6,035 nt of DNA from Candidatus Nanohalarchaeota archaeon (GCA_030635525.1 DAOVYR010000071.1:1-6035); one strand, 5' to 3'. Shown: positions 1-5,683, counted from the stretch's first letter. Numbers and translations are program-made. The notes: generated by a model not told the origin, from the sequence alone.

Positions 1-401
1 CACAAGCCGCAGCAAACTGGCTCGACCCCGGCACCAACAACTCACAATCATCAAGCGCCGTAACAGTATCCCTCTCAGAATACTCATCAGACGCAAACGG
101 GGGAATCTGGATACTGGGAGCAAACCTCACATCAATAAAACCATCAAACTACGAAATCCCCGCATACAACATGTCAGGATGCACAGGAAACCTCACAGAC
201 TATCCGACACCCAACTCAGCATCAGCATGCCTCTCAAACCCTGCAAACGAGCTAAAAGAACACTACACACAATTCGATACAGACCTCAAATCAGGCGAAT
301 CAAAACAATTCGTCCTATTCCTCGACATACCTTTCGGCATATCATCACAAGTAGACGGCTACACAGGCACAATATGGGTAAAAGTCAACGGAACAGCATA
401 A
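1..401 (+). CDS. C-terminal part of a putative secreted/surface protein (5' end outside window)
   Basis: The reading frame is open from the first complete codon at base 3 to TAA at 399-401, giving 132 residues with no start visible. I do not recognise a family. The fragment is rich in Ser, Thr and Asn and has several N-glycosylation sequons (NNS, NLT twice, NMS, NGT). Two Cys lie 16 residues apart (residues 60 and 76 of the fragment). It ends in a beta-strand-like stretch, GYTGTIWVKVNG, preceded by KSGESKQFVLFLDIP. Alternating hydrophobic residues followed by a Gly-Tyr-Thr-Gly turn are typical of the last strands of an Ig-like or other beta-sandwich domain on extracellular proteins. No membrane anchor follows, so the protein ends right after this domain. 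An internal ATG at 171 is not the start, because the frame continues upstream with the same composition. The next gene also encodes a surface protein, which supports an envelope role. Surface location is inferred; the molecular function is unknown. Confidence 0.7.
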   Translation, partial: QAAANWLDPGTNNSQSSSAVTVSLSEYSSDANGGIWILGANLTSIKPSNYEIPAYNMSGCTGNLTDYPTPNSASACLSNPANELKEHYTQFDTDLKSGESKQFVLFLDIPFGISSQVDGYTGTIWVKVNGTA

Positions 402-554
402 CGTAATACAATGCGTGATATAATGGAAACAACAACGAAAACAACAATAAAAACAACAACAAAACATAAAATAACTAAAGTAGGGTGGGTGGGGGCTAGA
501 GGATGGACACCACCAAACACAAATGGGGGAACGCTTCATATTAAAACAAGAAGA
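402..554 (+). other. Intergenic/leader region with CAA-rich and G-rich tracts
   Basis: This stretch lies between the stop of the first gene and the preferred start of the next. Bases about 427-468 are almost only A and C (CAA/ACA/AAA units) and would be unstructured as RNA. They are followed by G runs at 483-485, 487-489 and 491-495, with another G5 run at 525-529. GGTGG (488-492) could pair with CCACC (510-514). The frame of the next gene stays open through here from ATG 411 or 423, so it could be coding. However, codons from about 481 onward (GGG, TGG, GTG) break the A/C-ending codon pattern of the gene, which argues for non-coding leader. Confidence 0.45.
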
Positions 555-1553
555 ATGAATAGAAAAATAAAAACCACCAAAAACACAGCAACATCCACAA
601 TCCCATCCATCCTCCCCGCAATCACAACATTCATAACAATACTGACACTACTAACACTTCTCACCTCATTAACCCACGCATACGACTCACTCGGAAGCAC
701 ATCCACAGCAAAAGACATATCCCTCTCTCCCGGACAGCAAAAAATAATAGAGGTAACATTCTTCAACACCGGCAGCACAGACATTGACCTGTCAATAGAG
801 CAGATAACACCAATCAAAAAAACATCCGACGTAAGAGACATAAAAACATTCATCATGCAAAAAAAGAACGACAAACTGACCCCAGACTCGACACTGACAC
901 TAAAAAGCATACCCGCAACAAAAACACCAAAAAAAGACCAGGACACTACATGGGTCGTACTCGGTGAAAAAGGAGACCTCTACGTTCCCGCAAAAAAAGT
1001 ATACTTCCTCATAAAGGTCCCAGACAAGCAGACATACGCAAACAACAAATACACACTCATCTTCCGCGCCAGTACACAAAACACAGGCACAATAAAAGAC
1101 AGCACCACAGCATCCATCGGACAAATAAGAGAATTCCCCGTGACAGTCACCATCCAAAAGATAATCCCCAACCCGAAATATGCAGACAAAACCAGCCCGC
1201 AGGCACCGGCAAAAAAAACATACACACCACTGACAAAAAGCACAACCAGCCTTCCTGAACCTGCAAACAACCAGGAACAACCAGACACAAACGACAACTA
1301 CATAAACAACAACTACATCCCAAAAGACGACACAACCATAAACAATCCCGCCGCTGGCACAAAAAATATTGGCAGTACTCAGGACACCAACACCACAATC
1401 AGCAACACAGAAACGCAAAACACAGGCACAAAAGACCAAATCACCGGCCTTGTAACAGGAAACACATCACCCCCAAAAACCCCATACAACATCCTCACAA
1501 TAATCATAATGCTCATAGGCATATTCGCCCTATATCGCATAGCCAGACACTGA
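555..1553 (+). CDS. Putative cell-surface protein: signal peptide, Ig-like region, Thr/Asn-rich stalk, C-terminal TM anchor
   Basis: This is a 332-residue product of unknown specific function. From the ATG at 555 it has a basic N-terminus (MNRKIKTTKN), a hydrophobic segment at about residues 17-40 and a plausible signal-peptidase site after THA (42). Residues about 50-205 are beta-rich: SLSPGQQKIIEVTFFNTGS near the start, VYFLIKVPD in the middle and REFPVTVTIQ at the end. This is the look of an Ig-like/CARDB-type extracellular domain. Residues about 210-300 are a low-complexity Pro/Thr/Asn/Lys stalk with many N-x-S/T sites. The tail has ITGLVTG, then a hydrophobic helix (about 311-327) and the basic end ARH, consistent with an outward-facing protein anchored at its C-terminus. 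The frame extends up to ATG 411, but that would bury the signal peptide about 65 residues in and add a low-complexity, compositionally different leader, so 555 is preferred. No clear Shine-Dalgarno sequence precedes 555, so the start is only moderately sure. Confidence 0.75.
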   Translation: MNRKIKTTKNTATSTIPSILPAITTFITILTLLTLLTSLTHAYDSLGSTSTAKDISLSPGQQKIIEVTFFNTGSTDIDLSIEQITPIKKTSDVRDIKTFIMQKKNDKLTPDSTLTLKSIPATKTPKKDQDTTWVVLGEKGDLYVPAKKVYFLIKVPDKQTYANNKYTLIFRASTQNTGTIKDSTTASIGQIREFPVTVTIQKIIPNPKYADKTSPQAPAKKTYTPLTKSTTSLPEPANNQEQPDTNDNYINNNYIPKDDTTINNPAAGTKNIGSTQDTNTTISNTETQNTGTKDQITGLVTGNTSPPKTPYNILTIIIMLIGIFALYRIARH

Positions 1554-1589
1554 AACCCGGCGAGATGCACCAGGCACAACTGCGATAAC

Positions 1590-1597
1590 TTTATAAT
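1590..1597 (+). promoter_or_regulatory. TATA box, leaderless-type promoter for the 1620 gene
   Basis: TTTATAAT begins 30 bases before the ATG at 1620. Archaeal TATA boxes are centred about 26-27 bases upstream of the transcription start, so transcription should begin at or very near the ATG. No Shine-Dalgarno sequence is seen, which agrees with a leaderless mRNA. Confidence 0.55.
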
Positions 1598-1619
1598 CAA
1601 CAAAGCACATAATATCCAT

Positions 1620-1934
1620 ATGCTAAGCAAAGCAGTGGGAGCACTATCAATACTATACTTCATCTATTCAGCATACATTGCAATAACAGTATCAGGATTG
1701 ATTGGCATATTAGGGCTATTATACACCCTGCCATACCTGATAGCAGGCATACTTCTGCTCAAAGAAGAACACAAAATAATAACAATCATCTGCGGCATCA
1801 TACTCCTGCTCATTCCATTTCATTTGGCAGGCTACAACATAGCGCCAATAATAAGCAACATAACAAGCCCAATCTACCTCATCTTCTCAATAGTGCTCCC
1901 AGCACTCATCATCTACAGCGCAATAAAAGAATAA
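1620..1934 (+). CDS. Small multi-pass membrane protein, hypothetical
   Basis: This 104-residue protein consists almost entirely of hydrophobic segments. Likely membrane helices are at residues about 4-22 (AVGALSILYFIYSAYIAI), 25-47 (GLIGILGLLYTLPYLIAGIL), 53-70 (IITIICGIILLLIPFHLA) and 83-101 (IYLIFSIVLPALIIYSAI). A short charged loop, KEEHK, lies between the second and third helices. Four helices with a charged C-terminal KE are the simplest topology. I see no catalytic or metal-binding motif and do not recognise a family; many archaea carry small four-helix proteins of unknown role. The start is supported by the TATA box 30 bases upstream and by Ile/Leu codon use (ata, ctc, atc) like that of the neighbouring plus-strand genes. 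It is separated from the upstream gene by 66 bases and has its own promoter, so it is probably transcribed on its own. Confidence 0.72.
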   Translation: MLSKAVGALSILYFIYSAYIAITVSGLIGILGLLYTLPYLIAGILLLKEEHKIITIICGIILLLIPFHLAGYNIAPIISNITSPIYLIFSIVLPALIIYSAIKE

Positions 1935-1992
1935 AATAGTAAAAACCATAACAGATTGAACTGATAGTATTACTGCAACCTAAAACAACTAT

Positions 1993-2207
1993 ATGATTCT
2001 TAGGATATACAGACTTTCCAAAGCAATTTGGTTCTATAATCAAGTAGTTGTTCCACAATTAGCTCACAAGTCAGAAAATAAAACATGGATACTGGGGGTG
2101 TTTAATGATTTTCTATCGTAATCGGATGCAGACACGCAACGTACAGTTTGGTCTGCAAAATGGTACGACAGCATCTCAAGGCAATAATATCAGGAATTCA
2201 TACGTAA
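1993..2207 (+). pseudogene. Possible decayed transposase fragment (weak)
   Basis: Bases 1935-2319 hold no intact gene. Within them, one frame runs from ATG 1993 to TAA 2119-2121 and contains SENKTWILGVFNDF. An overlapping frame (about 2109-2207) continues with VIGCRHATYSLVCKMVRQHL. Joined by a one-base frameshift near 2112-2117, the two read roughly like the first strands of an RNase H-fold DDE transposase of the IS1 type (NK.W.W...D......VG........C..L...L). The region is also richer in G and T than its surroundings. The resemblance is by eye and short, and no terminal inverted repeats were found. It could equally be chance frames in ordinary non-coding DNA. Confidence 0.22.
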
Positions 2208-2243
2208 AACATATCCATTAAATAGACCACATGAACCGAACAT

Positions 2244-2260
2244 CCATCCGAAATAGATGG
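2244..2260. repeat. Small perfect inverted repeat
   Basis: CCATC (2244-2248) and GATGG (2256-2260) are separated by seven bases and would form a five-base-pair hairpin on either strand. It lies about 60 bases beyond the end of the minus-strand pilin-like gene. It may be part of that transcript's 3' end or a chance palindrome. Confidence 0.3.
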
Positions 2261-2290
2261 AACTACAAAAATAAACCTACTATATTAAAA

Positions 2291-2311
2291 GATAAAAAAA
2301 TAAGAAAAAAA
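2291..2311 (-). terminator. Oligo-T terminator of the pilin-like gene
   Basis: Read on the minus strand, the bases just after the TAG stop (2320-2322) give two T7 runs (from 2305-2311 and 2294-2300) separated by CTTA. Archaeal RNA polymerase terminates at such U-rich tracts, often without a hairpin. A short TGGC/GCCA pairing (GCCA 2328-2331 with TGGC 2313-2316) sits just before it and could assist, but the T tract alone is sufficient evidence. Confidence 0.65.
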
Positions 2312-2319
2312 GTGGCCGA

Positions 2320-2640
2320 CTAATTGCCGCCACACGTTCTATCTCCAAGCATCTGTACGTCATCACATTTAAACGTATAATCAACACCACCTTTCTGCAC
2401 AGTATACTCTGGATAATCAGTAGGTACAGATTGACCTGGATGAGAAATACACCATTGTGAAAACCACGATTCACATTGGGTTCTCAATGACGTCGTCGCC
2501 TGCTGCTCCTCAGTACTCCCAGCTAATCTCGACAATGATCCGCTCGTAATTGCAATAACCGCAAGCGCAACAACAATCAAAACAACAATCGCAATAATGA
2601 CTCCGAGAGCCATCGTCATACCTTTTTTATCTCGTTTCAT
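2320..2640 (-). CDS. Type IV pilin-like small secreted protein (class III signal peptide)
   Basis: This is a 106-residue protein. The N-terminus MKRDKKG is basic and ends in Gly. It is followed by MTMALGV and a long uninterrupted hydrophobic helix to about residue 33, then a soluble part. This matches archaeal class III (type IV pilin/archaellin-like) signal peptides, which prepilin peptidases such as PibD, EppA or FlaK cut just after the basic-Gly site (here after Gly7), leaving the helix to pack into a filament core. The short head has four Cys (56, 64, 92, 103), enough for two disulfides, unusual for an intracellular protein and consistent with export. A longer frame starts at 2676, but its 12 extra residues precede the basic signal region and are encoded by the promoter's TATA repeats, so ATG 2638-2640 is preferred. 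A Shine-Dalgarno-like GAGGGATG (2646-2653 on the minus strand) lies five bases upstream. Codons end mostly in G or T, opposite to the plus-strand genes. Whether it forms a pilus or is a minor or pseudopilin cannot be told. Confidence 0.75.
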   Translation of the reverse strand: MKRDKKGMTMALGVIIAIVVLIVVALAVIAITSGSLSRLAGSTEEQQATTSLRTQCESWFSQWCISHPGQSVPTDYPEYTVQKGGVDYTFKCDDVQMLGDRTCGGN

Positions 2641-2665
2641 AAACACATCCCTCACTTCAACATAA

Positions 2666-2689
2666 TTATATAACAAATATATAACAAAT
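2666..2689 (-). promoter_or_regulatory. Promoter of the pilin-like gene: duplicated TATA element in an 11-base tandem repeat
   Basis: ATATAACAAAT occurs twice head to tail at 2668-2678 and 2679-2689. On the minus strand each copy supplies a TATA-like core: TTATATAA (2666-2673), 26-33 bases before the ATG, and TTATATAT (2677-2684), 37-44 bases before it. The proximal box predicts a start at or next to the ATG. The distal one predicts a short leader that just includes the GAGGGATG ribosome-binding sequence. The repeat could be two alternative promoters or a factor-binding repeat. Confidence 0.5.
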
Positions 2690-2714
2690 TACAAACAATT
2701 TATAATCACAATAG

Positions 2715-2722
2715 TATATAAA
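2715..2722 (+). promoter_or_regulatory. TATA box for the regulator-map operon
   Basis: TATATAAA is a near-ideal archaeal TATA box. It predicts transcription from about 2742-2747, a few bases before the GAGGT ribosome-binding sequence at 2754-2758. The palindrome TTTCGAAA (2725-2732) lies between the box and the predicted start, where a repressor could block initiation. It fits a gene starting at about 2761 and does not fit a start at 2899. Confidence 0.6.
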
Positions 2723-2753
2723 GATTTCGAAAAAAAGCATTAAAAAATTAAAA

Positions 2754-2758
2754 GAGGT
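2754..2758 (+). promoter_or_regulatory. Shine-Dalgarno sequence deciding the regulator's start region
   Basis: GAGGT matches the archaeal anti-Shine-Dalgarno complement GGAGGTGATC. It lies between a good TATA box (2715-2722) and the open start of the winged-helix frame. It places translation initiation at about 2761-2767, although no standard start codon is there. Confidence 0.5.
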
Positions 2759-2760
2759 AG

Positions 2761-3339
2761 ATAAAAATCAAAATAGATTCCCGCAGCGCATACACAGAAA
2801 CCCACATAATACAACTCCTGAGAACCCTCCACAAAAAACCAAAAGGCCGGACCGCACTCACAAAAGAACTAAGCCTTACAGAATCAACAGTACGAACAAT
2901 GCTAAAAACCACGAACTCAAAAAATCTGACAAAACCCACAACATTAGGACAAACACTCACAAAAAAAGGTAAAGACATAGTAGACACAATAAACACCCGC
3001 ATCTCATACCCCAAAGAACTCAACATCCGCACATTCACCAGACACGAAAACAACATAGCATACATCATAAAAAACCCGAAAAAAAGCATAACCGCCAGCA
3101 TCAAAGAGCGCGACAGCGCCGTAAAACTAGGCGCATCAGGCCTCATAGCCCTCACCCAAAAAAACAGCCTCGAACTCATAGACGCAGGCAAAACAAAAAT
3201 AAAGCCCCCCCAAATAATCAAAGAAACCCTAAACCCCGGGAAAAACAACATAATAATAATAACCTTCGCACCCAAAAAAAGCACATCAGAACTCGCGGGA
3301 CTCGCCATATCCCTTGACCTGATAAAATTCAACATATAA
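2761..3339 (+). CDS. Winged-helix transcriptional regulator, DUF4443-like; non-ATG start
   Basis: Up to 192 residues, probably a DNA-binding regulator. Residues about 12-68 read as a winged helix: THIIQLLRTLHK, then RTALTKELSLTESTVRTML as helix-turn-helix (recognition helix about 41-52), and a wing ending in LTKKG (66-70). The second half has ERDSAVKLGASGLIAL (117-131), close to the R-D-x-A-x-x-x-G-A-x-G pattern I associate with archaeal DUF4443 proteins, and an IIIITFAP strand followed by a helix near the end (164-190). The first in-frame ATG, at 2899, falls inside the recognition helix and would destroy the domain. The frame is open back to the TAG at 2758-2760, and no ATG, GTG or TTG exists between that stop and 2899. 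GAGGT (2754-2758) stands 2 bases before an ATA (2761) and 8 before an ATC (2767), so start at a rare codon or a sequence error is likely. It lies 12 bases upstream of map and is probably co-transcribed. The family call is from memory of the motif. Confidence 0.72.
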   Translation: MKIKIDSRSAYTETHIIQLLRTLHKKPKGRTALTKELSLTESTVRTMLKTTNSKNLTKPTTLGQTLTKKGKDIVDTINTRISYPKELNIRTFTRHENNIAYIIKNPKKSITASIKERDSAVKLGASGLIALTQKNSLELIDAGKTKIKPPQIIKETLNPGKNNIIIITFAPKKSTSELAGLAISLDLIKFNI

Positions 3340-3351
3340 AGAGCTGATACC

Positions 3352-4239
3352 ATGGAAAAAGAAACAATCGAAAAATACATAGAAGCAGGAAAAATAGCCA
3401 AAAAAGCAATAGAACTCGCAAAAAAAATAGTCAAACCCGGCGCATCCATACTCGAAACCGCCCAAAAAATAGAATCAGAAATCACAAAAAACAACGGACA
3501 AATCGCATTTCCCACAAACATATCAACAAATGATTTCGCAGCCCACGACACAGCATTCCCAAACGACACCCGCACATTCAAAGACGACGACATCATAAAA
3601 ATAGACATCGGCGTCCACATAGACGGCTACATCGCAGACACAGCAACAACAATCAGTTTCAACAACAACAAAGCAGACATGCTCAAAGCCTCCCGGGAAG
3701 CCCTGCAAAACGCCATAAAAATAACCCGCCCCGGCACAAACATAGGAGAGATCGGAAAAACCATACAAGAGACCATAGAAAGCTTCGGTTACAAACCAGT
3801 CTCAAACCTCAGCGGCCACTACCTCGGCCAATACACAATCCACACAGGCACAAGCATCCCGAACATCAAAACAGACACAGATGTAACCCTGAAAGAAGGC
3901 GACGCAATCGCAATCGAGCCATTCGCAACAGACGGAGCAGGCGCAATCAGGGACGGCTCAAGAGCAGCAATCTACCGCTTCATCCAGAACAGGCCAGTAA
4001 GGCTGCAGGCCGCAAGAAAACTGCTCACATTTGCCCAAAAAAACTACAGCACACTCCCCTTCGCCGCAAGATGGCTAAAAGAGCCAAAAGGATTCATGCT
4101 CGACACAGCACTAAAACAATTGGTGCAAGCAGGCGCCCTCCACGAATACCCTGTCCTAAAAGAGATAGGCAACGGCACAGTAACACAGGCAGAACACACC
4201 GTACTCATACAGGAAAAGCCGATCGTCACAACAGCATAA
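3352..4239 (+). CDS. map: Type II methionine aminopeptidase
   Basis: This cytosolic dinuclear metalloenzyme removes the initiator Met from new proteins when the second residue is small. The 295-residue length equals that of the Pyrococcus furiosus enzyme. Expected metal ligands are all present: Asp85 (KIDIG), Asp96 (DGYIADTA), His156 (NLSGH), Glu189 (AIEPFAT) and Glu281 (QAEHT). The conserved active-site His65 (FAAHD) and His164 (YTIHTG) are also seen. The insert at about 200-265, containing LPFAARWLK, is the helical subdomain that marks type II enzymes, and the N-terminal extension of eukaryotic MetAP2 is absent, as usual in archaea. The C-terminus IVTTA matches the family's ending. The ATG at 3352 follows GAGCTGAT, a one-mismatch ribosome-binding sequence, five bases away. 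It lies 12 bases after the regulator's stop with no separate TATA box evident, so the two are probably one transcript. The gene appears intact and active. Confidence 0.97.
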   Translation: MEKETIEKYIEAGKIAKKAIELAKKIVKPGASILETAQKIESEITKNNGQIAFPTNISTNDFAAHDTAFPNDTRTFKDDDIIKIDIGVHIDGYIADTATTISFNNNKADMLKASREALQNAIKITRPGTNIGEIGKTIQETIESFGYKPVSNLSGHYLGQYTIHTGTSIPNIKTDTDVTLKEGDAIAIEPFATDGAGAIRDGSRAAIYRFIQNRPVRLQAARKLLTFAQKNYSTLPFAARWLKEPKGFMLDTALKQLVQAGALHEYPVLKEIGNGTVTQAEHTVLIQEKPIVTTA

Positions 4240-4247
4240 AACAAACA

Positions 4248-4257
4248 CATTAAAAAC
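4248..4257 (+). promoter_or_regulatory. TATA-like box for the zinc-ribbon gene
   Basis: CATTAAAAAC lies 22-31 bases before the ATG at 4279. This is the spacing of a leaderless archaeal promoter, and no Shine-Dalgarno sequence is present before that ATG. It sits just after the map stop codon. Confidence 0.4.
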
Positions 4258-4278
4258 TAACTGTAGATATACACACAC

Positions 4279-4443
4279 ATGCAACAAAAAATCTGCTCAA
4301 CCCACCTAAAAATAACATGCGACGAATGCGGGCACCTAAACGAGATACCTCAAGCCCGCCTCTACGACGGATTCGAGGGAATATTCACATGCACAAAATG
4401 CAGGCAACCCCTCGACACACTCCACGATATTCTCGACGAGTAA
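4279..4443 (+). CDS. Small zinc-ribbon protein, hypothetical
   Basis: This 54-residue frame is easily missed because of its size. It has two Cys-x-x-Cys knuckles, CDEC at residues 14-17 and CTKC at 38-41, 20 residues apart. This is the pattern of a zinc ribbon that binds one Zn(II) through four Cys. An extra Cys6 near the start is not part of the pairs. The sequence between the knuckles (HLNEIPQARLYDGFEGIF) would form the beta-hairpin core, and the C-terminus (DTLHDILDE) is short and acidic. Stand-alone zinc ribbons in archaea often act in nucleic-acid binding or as small subunits of larger complexes, but nothing here fixes the partner. The start is supported by the TATA-like box at the correct distance, and the codons share the A/C-ending bias of neighbouring plus-strand genes. 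The gene is single, between map and the DUF373 gene, in the same direction. Confidence 0.78.
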   Translation: MQQKICSTHLKITCDECGHLNEIPQARLYDGFEGIFTCTKCRQPLDTLHDILDE

Positions 4444-4482
4444 AAAAACCTAATTCTCAAAAAAAACAACAACACAATTAAC

Positions 4483-4490
4483 CTTAATAA
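4483..4490 (+). promoter_or_regulatory. TATA box for the DUF373 gene
   Basis: CTTAATAA spans 24-31 bases before the ATG at 4514, the leaderless-promoter spacing, with no Shine-Dalgarno sequence between. It supports the chosen start and so the basic N-terminal extension of the protein. Confidence 0.5.
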
Positions 4491-4513
4491 AATTAACTCC
4501 CATACATTACTAC

Positions 4514-5683
4514 ATGGCAGACAAGACAAGAAAAAAAACAGTGAGCATCAGCACAAAAACAGGCGCAATAAAGCACAAAAGTCATGCACCAGCACCCAGG
4601 CCAGGAAAAAAGAGAAAAACAACCCTGGTAATCTGCATCGACAGGGACAATGACTACGGTGAAAAAGCAGGCATTGAAGGTCCGATAGTCGGGAAAAAAG
4701 CAAACATTGCAGCCGCAAACAAACTCGCCCTTGCCGACGCCGAAGACTCAGACGTAAACGCGCTCTTCAAAACAATCCAGACATACACAGAACTAAGAAA
4801 GAAAGACAAAGTCGAGATAGTGACACTCACGGGCGACAGGCGTGTCGGCATGGAATCCGACCACGAGATCACAAGACAGCTCGACATCGTACTCGAAAAA
4901 TACCTCGTGGAAGAAGCAATACTCATCTCAGACGGCGCAGAAGACGAATACATCCTGCCGATACTTCGCACAAAAATAAAGATGATCTACCCGAAAAAAG
5001 TCATCATAAAACAAAGCCCGAGACTGGAAAGCACATACTACGTAATATACGACTTCACAAAACAGGTCCTAAACGACCCAAAAGCATCCCGGTTCTTTCT
5101 GGGCATCCCCGCCATTGCCCTTCTCATCTACGCAGCATTAGGCGCAGCCGGCGGCCGCCTTATACTCGGCACAGTAGGTCTCTATCTCCTGATAAAAGGC
5201 TTCCACCTGGAAAACACAGTAGAAAAGATAACAAAAGAGTTCATAACCTCAGTAAGAATCAGAAAATCATCCTTCTTCATGTACCTTGTAGGCATAGTAT
5301 TCCTAGTCATCGGTGCCTTCAACGGCTACACACAGGTAACATCAATAGAAGAACAAAACATCCTATACACAATAACCCGTTTCATCCACATATCAATCAC
5401 ACCCCTCTTCTTTTCAGCACTCTTCTTCGGCTGGGGAAACATCCTGGGCAGCAAAAAAAACAAGTTACCCCAATACATTACATATCTCTCACTCACATTC
5501 TCAGTAGCGCTGGTAACATTCACAACAACAACCTACATGCTAAACCCCGGCCAAAGCTACATGGACATCATATACTCTGTAATAATAGGCGGCGTGCTCC
5601 TGACAATAAGCTCCATAATAGAGAACCTCGAAAAAAAAAGAAGCAGCACACAGACCAAAAAACAACCACCACAAAAACCATAA
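4514..5683 (+). CDS. DUF373 family membrane protein with basic N-terminal extension
   Basis: This 389-residue protein belongs to DUF373, a conserved archaeal family of unknown biochemical function. The soluble N-terminal domain (about 37-190) shows the family's hallmark blocks: VICIDRDNDYG (39-49), KAGIEGPIVG (51-60), ALADAEDSDVNA (72-83), TLTGDRRVG (104-112), LISDGAEDEYILPI (137-150) and KQSPRLESTYY (166-176). The many conserved Asp and Glu suggest a metal-dependent or nucleotide-related activity, which is inference. The C-terminal half carries about six membrane helices (about 195-211, 213-229, 254-270, 285-306, 321-341, 351-370) and a Lys/Gln/Pro-rich tail. Residues 1-36 are a Lys/Arg-rich extension (TRKKTV, GKKRK) before the point where family members, as I recall them, usually begin. 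No alternative Met occurs before residue 113, and the TATA box fits the start at 4514. It is transcribed alone, with the zinc-ribbon gene 70 bases upstream. Family assignment is firm; function is unknown. Confidence 0.93.
   Translation: MADKTRKKTVSISTKTGAIKHKSHAPAPRPGKKRKTTLVICIDRDNDYGEKAGIEGPIVGKKANIAAANKLALADAEDSDVNALFKTIQTYTELRKKDKVEIVTLTGDRRVGMESDHEITRQLDIVLEKYLVEEAILISDGAEDEYILPILRTKIKMIYPKKVIIKQSPRLESTYYVIYDFTKQVLNDPKASRFFLGIPAIALLIYAALGAAGGRLILGTVGLYLLIKGFHLENTVEKITKEFITSVRIRKSSFFMYLVGIVFLVIGAFNGYTQVTSIEEQNILYTITRFIHISITPLFFSALFFGWGNILGSKKNKLPQYITYLSLTFSVALVTFTTTTYMLNPGQSYMDIIYSVIIGGVLLTISSIIENLEKKRSSTQTKKQPPQKP

Noticed and set aside
179..406. Second plus-strand frame overlapping the first gene
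   Set aside because: It is Arg/His/Lys-rich out-of-frame translation of the A/C-rich gene, with no upstream continuation or start signal.
411..554. Upstream ATG 411 (or 423) as start of the surface protein
   Set aside because: It would place the signal peptide about 65 residues from the N-terminus, and the codons across the G-rich tract do not match the gene's usage. Not fully excluded.
536..1439. Long minus-strand frames opposite the surface-protein gene
   Set aside because: They are shadows made by the codon bias. Their Cys/Val/Phe-rich translations have no domain pattern, whereas the plus strand encodes a signal peptide, stalk and anchor.
1935..2319. CRISPR array or terminal inverted repeats of an intact insertion sequence
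   Set aside because: No regularly spaced repeats and no matching ends were found; only a short 5-base-pair palindrome at 2244-2260.
2641..2676. Longer pilin-like protein starting at 2676
   Set aside because: The 12 added residues are encoded by TATA repeat and ribosome-binding sequence, and would disrupt a class III signal peptide that begins correctly at 2640.
2899..3339. Regulator starting at ATG 2899
   Set aside because: It cuts through the recognition helix, lacks a promoter and ribosome-binding sequence at the right distance, and the frame with HTH features continues upstream to 2761.
2748..3620. A 290-codon open frame on the minus strand opposite the regulator and map
   Set aside because: It overlaps two well-supported plus-strand genes and its residues (Ser, Phe, Met, Val-rich) are the complement of A/C-biased codons. 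No family features and no start signals.
4071..4253. 60-codon frame inside the end of map
   Set aside because: It overlaps map in another frame, is Arg/His-rich and featureless.
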